A DNA stretch of 64,000 nucleotides from Mesotaenium endlicherianum. Lineage: Eukaryota; Streptophyta; Zygnematophyceae; Zygnematales; Mesotaeniaceae. The notes under the pieces were generated by a model. That model was not told the DNA's origin. It did not search any database and worked only from the letters and a program-made list of their open reading frames with translations. A program made the translations under genes and the position numbers. Of this stretch, positions 58,701 to 64,000 are shown in pieces. Location of the stretch: NCBI GenBank assembly GCA_009602735.1, contig WELA01011326.1, positions 30,330-94,329 of the forward strand, written 5' to 3'. Numbering within the stretch: the first letter of the stretch is position 1; the number at the start of each line of letters is the position of its first letter.

Positions 58701-59950
58701 GGAGCAAGACGTGCCCTATTAGTTCTTTCACGTGTTATGTCTTCATCCACTTGCCTGGTGGACCCAGCATTCAACACCTCAGCAGTAAGGGGGGAGGCCC
58801 ACTCAAGGACCCTTCCAGCACCACCTGCCGAAGGAGTAGCTGAGGGCACAGTGTCTATACGTGGAGGAGTAGCTGAAGAAACAGACTCTTTAGGTGGAGG
58901 AGTAGCTGCGGGCACAGAGACTAAAGGTGGAGGAGCAGCTGAGAACAAAGAGTCAGGAGGTGGAGTAGCTAAGGGCAGAGAGTCTCTAGTGTCAACCACT
59001 TCAAAAGACTCTGCTTTTCTGTCCCCCTTCTGACTTGACTTGGTCCCAAAATCTCGTCCAAATAACTTGATTGTTCTAGTCCTTGAATTTCTTGGCTGAG
59101 GGACATAATCTTCCCCCTCATCGTCAGCCTCATCCTCGCCCCCGTCATCTTTCCTTCCATTCTGTACAACGTCATCATCGTCGTCAGAATCGGTTTCGTA
59201 GTCACTGTCAGCAGAGAAATCCTCATCCTCTTGATTGACCGGCTCTCCACGAACTGAATACCCAGCTGAAGGCGCATACTTATCGCCTTCCATCACTTTC
59301 CACCACCAATCGTCACTGTAATCACCTGGCCCAATAATCGTGGCCGGCTCCCAATGCAGTTCCTCAGGCTTAGGATTGGCTATTTCAGGCCGGTCTTCAA
59401 TGCCCCACACAAGCACCTTCTCTCCCGTTACTGGATCATCCATCATGAAAGCACCCGGAGGAAGCAACTGACCAGATGCTCTACTCTCCCTGCGGTCCTT
59501 CCTTTCATCAGCATACATTTTCATTCTCTGGCCGCTTTGGCTGGTGGACCCTCTACCTCGCCCCCCCCCTCGCCCCCCCCCCCGCCCTCTTCCTCGCCCT
59601 CGACCTCTCCCGCCTTCCTCGCGCACATTTGAACCTTGGTTCCACGCTGAAGTGCTAGTCTGTCGCAAAAAAATATCCGAATTACCTCGTGCATGCTGGA
59701 GCTCAGAGATGTCAGCGGCTAGCCTATCACCGAAAAAGGAACTTTCAAGAGTCTTCTGATGTAAATGTCTGTGATTTGGTTGGAAGCACTCTTTTGTTGG
59801 ATCAGCTGGGTCAGACGACGCTGTTACTTTCAAGGCACAGCCTGGACGTGCTTGTAGTGGTCGCGTCAAGTTATATGTCCGTCTGTTTGTATCTGAAGAA
59901 GATGTTGAACAAGGACACGGCGTCCAGCTGCCTTGAGCGAGTGCTGCCAT
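55778..59950 (-). CDS. RH50: Plastid DEAD-box RNA helicase, RH50-like
   Basis: This ATP-dependent RNA helicase is related to Arabidopsis RH50, which acts in chloroplast rRNA maturation. Seven exons: 59950-58127, 57934-57740, 57546-57359, 57060-56847, 56694-56569, 56354-56182 and 56006-55778, giving about 982 residues. Motifs: Q-region [20 protein letters not shown], Ia VPTSELAAQ, Ib [43 protein letters not shown] and [13 protein letters not shown]50-specific stretches are [18 protein letters not shown] and the C-terminal ARKIMARNE. The first ~45 residues are Ser/Thr/Arg-rich, as in a transit peptide. Exon 1 also holds an RGG-rich box near 59590-59540, acidic blocks and Pro/Ala repeats, making the protein about 200 residues longer than in Arabidopsis. 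Intron 1 starts GCATGT. The start is the first ATG; an upstream in-frame TTG is not used. Confidence 0.93.
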
Positions 59951-60961
59951 TATCGACAAGCCAACAGGAGTCCTTCACTCACTGTTCTGCACTTTGTGCT
60001 TCATAAACCTGACTAAATGGGAAGAATTTCGGCCTCAAGATTTATAATTTCCGGTAAATTTTGCCTGGGAAGTAGCAGGATTCTAATTTGGGCGAGGCGG
60101 CAACTTGAGATCTGGAGACTCGACTCAAGTCGTACACTGCAAATTTACGTACTGCACATGTAACTCCAAGTCTTGATCTCGTCGCGCTCCCTCGACCGGG
60201 TGGAATGGGAGGGATACAGTTGGAGACTGCATGGCTTCACGCTGCTTTATATATAGAATAGAGACGCTGATTTAAGCGGTATATAATAAGCGGGCCTTTA
60301 CGACCATATTTTCGTGCATCCCCAGTACCAGAATTTGGGCATACATAATCTCAACGATGGATCTCGGAAAAGGTAAAGGTTCACGTGATGTAGTTCGATA
60401 GCGTTCTGAAATGTTGCAGGACCGAGTACTAGAAATGCTTTCAAAAAAAAACAATGGACGTGATGTGCAACTTTTCACGATTGTGACAACCGTTGTGACA
60501 TTCCTTCTGACGTCTTGACGTTCTTGTTGGACAAAATGTCTTTTTCGATCCAGGTTCGATCTGTGGACGCCGTAGTATCAAGAGAGTGACAGGGTTGCAC
60601 ACGAAATTGTCGTAACTGCCAACTGAGAATCAAGGTCGTTAAACAGAAGACTTTTGCATATATGTTTTTGGCAAAAGGGCGCCAAACGAACAGAAGGCAC
60701 CAGGGCACGACTACGCACGAGATTTGTCGGGCCCGAGGGGAGCTAGTATGGCAAGCGTTTGTTATTTGAACAACCGGACGTGAAAAGTTTGTCGTTCAAG
60801 ATCCCCTGGTAGCCTTCGTCCGGCAAAAGTTAAGGTTGAAAGACATGCCTAGACTTGGTGGCCTTGCAATCAACTGCTTCAATTATTTTCTTAAGAACTC
60901 GTGGCCTATCTTGATGATGAACTGTCTTTCCACATGTGTGTAGTAATTGCGTTGTACAATC
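59951..60961. promoter_or_regulatory. Divergent promoter region of RH50 and DDT-domain genes
   Basis: A 1.0-kb stretch separates the RH50 start (minus) from the DDT-domain gene start (plus). It has no supported coding. TATATATAGAATAG near 60248 is TATA-like but lies far from either start, so it is not called as a promoter element. Confidence 0.45.
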
Positions 60962-63900
60962 ATGGCAACGTATGAAGACCAGGATGAATATCACTATGCG
61001 CATGGAGATACCTCTAACCGCAGGCGTTCGTCCAGAGCTGGCACCAGAGAAGTGGTGAAGGAAGAAGTAGGACCTAGAAATGCACCACCGCATATACCTG
61101 ATTTAAAACATAATGTGGCTCCGGTATCTGTCTCATCTGGAACCACAGATCGGCAGGCCCTCCGTGGCATGTGGGAACTTGCTTCTGTCCTTCACTTCTT
61201 TCAGGTACTTTTAAAAGCCACCAGCCTTTTCTGATGTGTATTTATAAGGTGGAAAAGTTTTTCTTATTACTGTATGTGCATGCCTTTGAGTTCGTCCTTT
61301 TACCTTATCAATGCACAAGATGGCTTAAACGAACCACAGGCGATGGGCATCTTGCTTCAGGCCCTTAAGTCACACAGGATCAATGTCGACTGGCCATATG
61401 AGAATGGCCGATCAATGATTTCTTGACCTCGATCAAGCGAGCCTTCCCTTTGTGTGGTCCTGGTAAAATTTGTCTATTTGGGCTTGAGCTGGCAAGGGAA
61501 GTCTTGACTTTATTAAAACCTTCAACACAATATAGTAGCCCACTTTGCAAGGGTGGAGATAGAACATATTCACCATCCCAGCAGAAATGCAGGGCCGAAG
61601 GTCACATATAAGTTATTGTAAACCCTGACTGCATGCTGTGATTGTTATGCTATGAAAGTAAAAAATGCTCACATTGTGTGGGTATCATAAAGGTTGTACA
61701 TGGCGGTTTGTAATGGCATTATTTTGTTGCATTGTAGTATGCACTCAATCTGATCTGACCTAAACCACGCTTAAGCCCCTATAAGCCCTGTTTCCCCTTC
61801 CTTCAGAAAGGGGTGTGTGGAGTATGTGCACTTGCTATCCACGTATTGTATCAGTGTCATAGTCATGTCCACGAGGCGTATATGCATCAGCAAGCTGTGG
61901 TTGAGCTCCCACCAATTTCTGTTGCTAGATGGGGTCAGCTCCAGGACCTGAACCTTGGATGAGGCTCTGCAGGTGTTTCGGGAGGTGTTGGATCTAGACC
62001 TCGACTTTTCAGCAGAGGAGCTTGAGACAGGACTGGTCAATGCTGGGCACGGGCATATCCTAAAGGATGTTCACATTGCAATCCTCAAGGTCTGTTTCTC
62101 CATCTTCACTCATAACAACATGCTAACTTCAACCTGGCAATAGACACTAAGATTCTTGTTGGGCATTGTACTTGACGCTACAGTGTAAACTACGTCAAAC
62201 TTGACTGCTTCTCTCAGGAGCCAGACCCATGAGCTATGGGTATCAACGTGTCGCTCCACATTTCACTAGCATGGGGACGCTATAAGAGCAGTGGGCATGT
62301 TGTACTTCTAGTGACCGCATGGCAGCTCGCTCTTCGCTGAGGACATAGATACTCAGCTAAGCTAGACAAAGCCAAGGCGTAAGCTAGCACCTGATGATGC
62401 AAGCATCAGGTGGATGTGTGAGCAGGGCATACTGCCTCCCACACGGCCGCCTCCGGACAGAAGCACTTGGGCCACCGTCCTGTGCAAGAAGGTCATCAAC
62501 AACTGGCTGTGGGTGAGTCATGGCAGGCAGCATGCCCTTTAGGTTATGCGCAAGATGCAGGCTAGTGGCTGTCGTCATATCTATTAATTACAGTTCTGGC
62601 GAGCTCAAGTGATTGGGGGCGCGGGCGTGGGAGCAGTTGACCGGGGAGGAGCCGCGGCTGTGTCCGTTGCACCTGGCCCAGGGGTACACTCTCCCATTAT
62701 TCTGCCCCTCACCTATATTCCATGCCGTGCACTTCAATGCAGGATGTTCATGTGAAATCTTTGGATTGATGCAGAGATGAGGAGGGGATGTATCAGAACC
62801 TGACAGGCCCAGATCGGCTGCGGGTGCTGAAGGCCCTTTGCGAGCTTCGCCTTGACGTAAGCAAAGCTTGCCCCTCTCGCTGGCGTGGCGCCTCAGGCAG
62901 CTGGGGGCAATCCTTGGACCTCTGAGCAGCAACCTCTTGCAATGCTGTTCAGCTCAGTAACGGGTGGTGGGGCAAGGGGGGCAGCAAGAGGACATGAGGG
63001 CCCACATCGACCTCCAGCTGCGCCACAAGGTGCCCATTGACACCTTCCAAATGGCCCCTCTGGCCACCGACCCTTCTGGCACGAGATACTGGTAAGGTCC
63101 CTCCCTTCCCCCCTCCCCCTCTGTAGGTCACAAGTTGATCGCACCATGGCTTAGGCCTGTGCATGGTACTGAGAGGCGGGTGTGCCTGCGTGGGCGGATG
63201 TCGCTGGTGTGTCTGCCTGCTGCCCCGCAGGTATGCAGATGACTCCAGCGTGGGCCACAGGCTGTACAAGGAAGGGCCGCCCGCGCTGCAGAAGACGCGG
63301 CATGGCGGCAAGAGAGCCCCCGTGCCCACGAGTGGCTCCTGGGAGGCTGTGGCCTGCAACTATGACGAGTTTGTGGAAGCTGGGGTATGTGCATGCTCCT
63401 TCCTCCTCCTCCTCCTCAGCCCCCTGCATTTGCCGGTGCCCGTGCCCCCCCAGCAGCCTGACTGATGAGGACACCCGCGATGCCTTGGTGCTGAGCAGGA
63501 GAGACTGGCCTGCAGCAGGCAACGGTCAGAAGCGCGCGTGGGGCGCCATATCAAGGAGGTTGTGCTGCCCACACTTGAAGAAATCGAGCGCGTATGCCCC
63601 CCCACTCCTTACCGTCCCACTCTTCCTGGTGCCTCTGCTAGTGTGCAGTGAGGATAGATGTGGGTGTTCACGCTCACATGCTTCCCTGAACCATGTGGCT
63701 GTGTGTGTGTGTGTGTGTGTTTGGTGTGCAGAGGAGGGAGAGAGCCCTGAGAAAGCAGCAGAAGCAGGCAATGTATTTGGACACCCTTCTGAACGGAGGA
63801 GGCCTGGCGGCAGGACGTGCACGCCGCGAGCGCAAGCCCGTCAGCTACACCTTTGGTGCGTGGGCATGGGCATGGGCATGGGCATGGGAGTGGGTGGTGG

Positions 63901-64000
63901 CAGCATGACCAGCAGCAGCGGACCGGATTTTAAGAGGCTTTGCTCTCATGTATGTCGAGAGTGCTTGCGCTCGTTTCTTTGGGGGGGGGGGGGGGGGGGG
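60962..64000 (+). CDS. DDT-domain chromatin protein, DDR4-like (3' end outside window)
   Basis: This is a plant-type DDT-domain protein. Relatives (DDR group) bind ISWI chromatin remodellers in the nucleus. Eight exons are supported: 60962-61204, 61973-62089, 62426-62512, 62637-62683, 62775-62856, 62985-63091, 63231-63384 and 63499-63591, with a ninth at 63732-63855 that ends in phase 1 and leads out of the window. The DDT region spans exons 1-3 (RGMWELASVLHFFQ, DLDFSAEELETGLV, TWATVLCKKVINNWLW). Later motifs are GPDRLRVLKALCELRLD, QEDMRAHIDLQLRHKVP, SVGHRLYKEGPP, GSWEAVACNYDEF and GRARRERKPVSYTF, the last resembling the RDRKPVTYTF end of plant relatives. Exon 4 (47 bases) is the least certain, but it keeps phase. 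The gene is head to head with RH50. Confidence 0.85.
63697..63722 (+). repeat. (GT)n microsatellite in DDT gene intron
   Basis: About eleven GT units lie just before the acceptor of the exon starting at 63732. They may act as part of the polypyrimidine-poor 3' intron end. Confidence 0.8.
63861..63893 (+). repeat. GGGCAT hexamer repeat in DDT gene intron
   Basis: About five imperfect GGGCAT units follow the donor at 63856. This is a short intronic tandem repeat with no evident role. Confidence 0.75.
63981..64000. repeat. Poly-G run at window edge
   Basis: Twenty G bases end the window and probably continue beyond it. Like the C run at 31524-31569, this could be a real homopolymer or an assembly or sequencing artefact. 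Confidence 0.9.

Noticed and set aside
58131-59033. 300-codon plus-strand frame opposite RH50 exon 1
   Set aside because: The minus frame carries the conserved SFK...SHIQ start of RH50 and runs in phase into the helicase core; the plus frame has no family features.

Overview
The window is nuclear DNA of a green-lineage eukaryote, most likely a streptophyte or other green alga. The host genes are split by many introns and match land-plant families closely. They are a plastid PHT2-type phosphate transporter, AP-1 mu, magnesium-dependent phosphatase MDP-1, ARPC2, the plastid DEAD-box helicase RH50, a DDR4-like DDT protein, an F-box/LRR protein and a plant-type SANT/Myb protein. The retroelements use the plant-style initiator-Met primer site. 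Species assignment is not possible from the sequence alone.

Positions 1-22792 are a nest of Ty3/gypsy LTR retrotransposons. Element A (minus strand; gag, protease and the start of RT, plus its LTR at 2016-2794) abuts the gag-protease remnant of an older element 0 (2795-5306, minus). Element 1 (plus strand, 5307-22792) is a full-length chromovirus with LTRs, primer site, gag, pol, chromodomain and an extra 3' ORF. It is bounded by a perfect 5-bp target duplication (TCTGT). Element 2 (minus strand, 10671-19277), of the same family, sits inside the integrase of element 1. Both copies carry a sense-strand third ORF between the chromodomain and the 3' LTR. This ORF has a coiled-coil start, a conserved middle and an acidic tail, and I do not recognise it. 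Element 2 has lost the capsid core of gag. Element 1 carries three tandem duplications and a small MITE-like insertion.

Positions 22793-64000 are host genes. In order they are: PHT2 (+, 24663-27442), SANT/Myb (-, 28597-33996), AP-1 mu (+, 34816-38714), a gene-poor stretch with one unassigned coding candidate, MDP-1 (+, 45449-46906), F-box/LRR (-, 47530-52220, interrupted by a 466-base gap), ARPC2 (+, 52872-55530), RH50 (-, 55778-59950) and the DDT protein (+, 60962 to the window end). Three gene pairs are head to head (Myb/AP1M, F-box/ARPC2, RH50/DDT), which suggests shared promoters. Exon junctions were set by reading phase and family alignment, and nearly all close in frame. About five of roughly fifty introns appear to use GC instead of GT at the donor, an unusually high share.

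The most noteworthy observations are the third ORF of the retroelements, a two-exon PEX7 fragment lying antisense inside an intron of the Myb gene next to a 46-base C run, the GC-AG introns, and the duplicated LTR junction at the 3' end of element 2.
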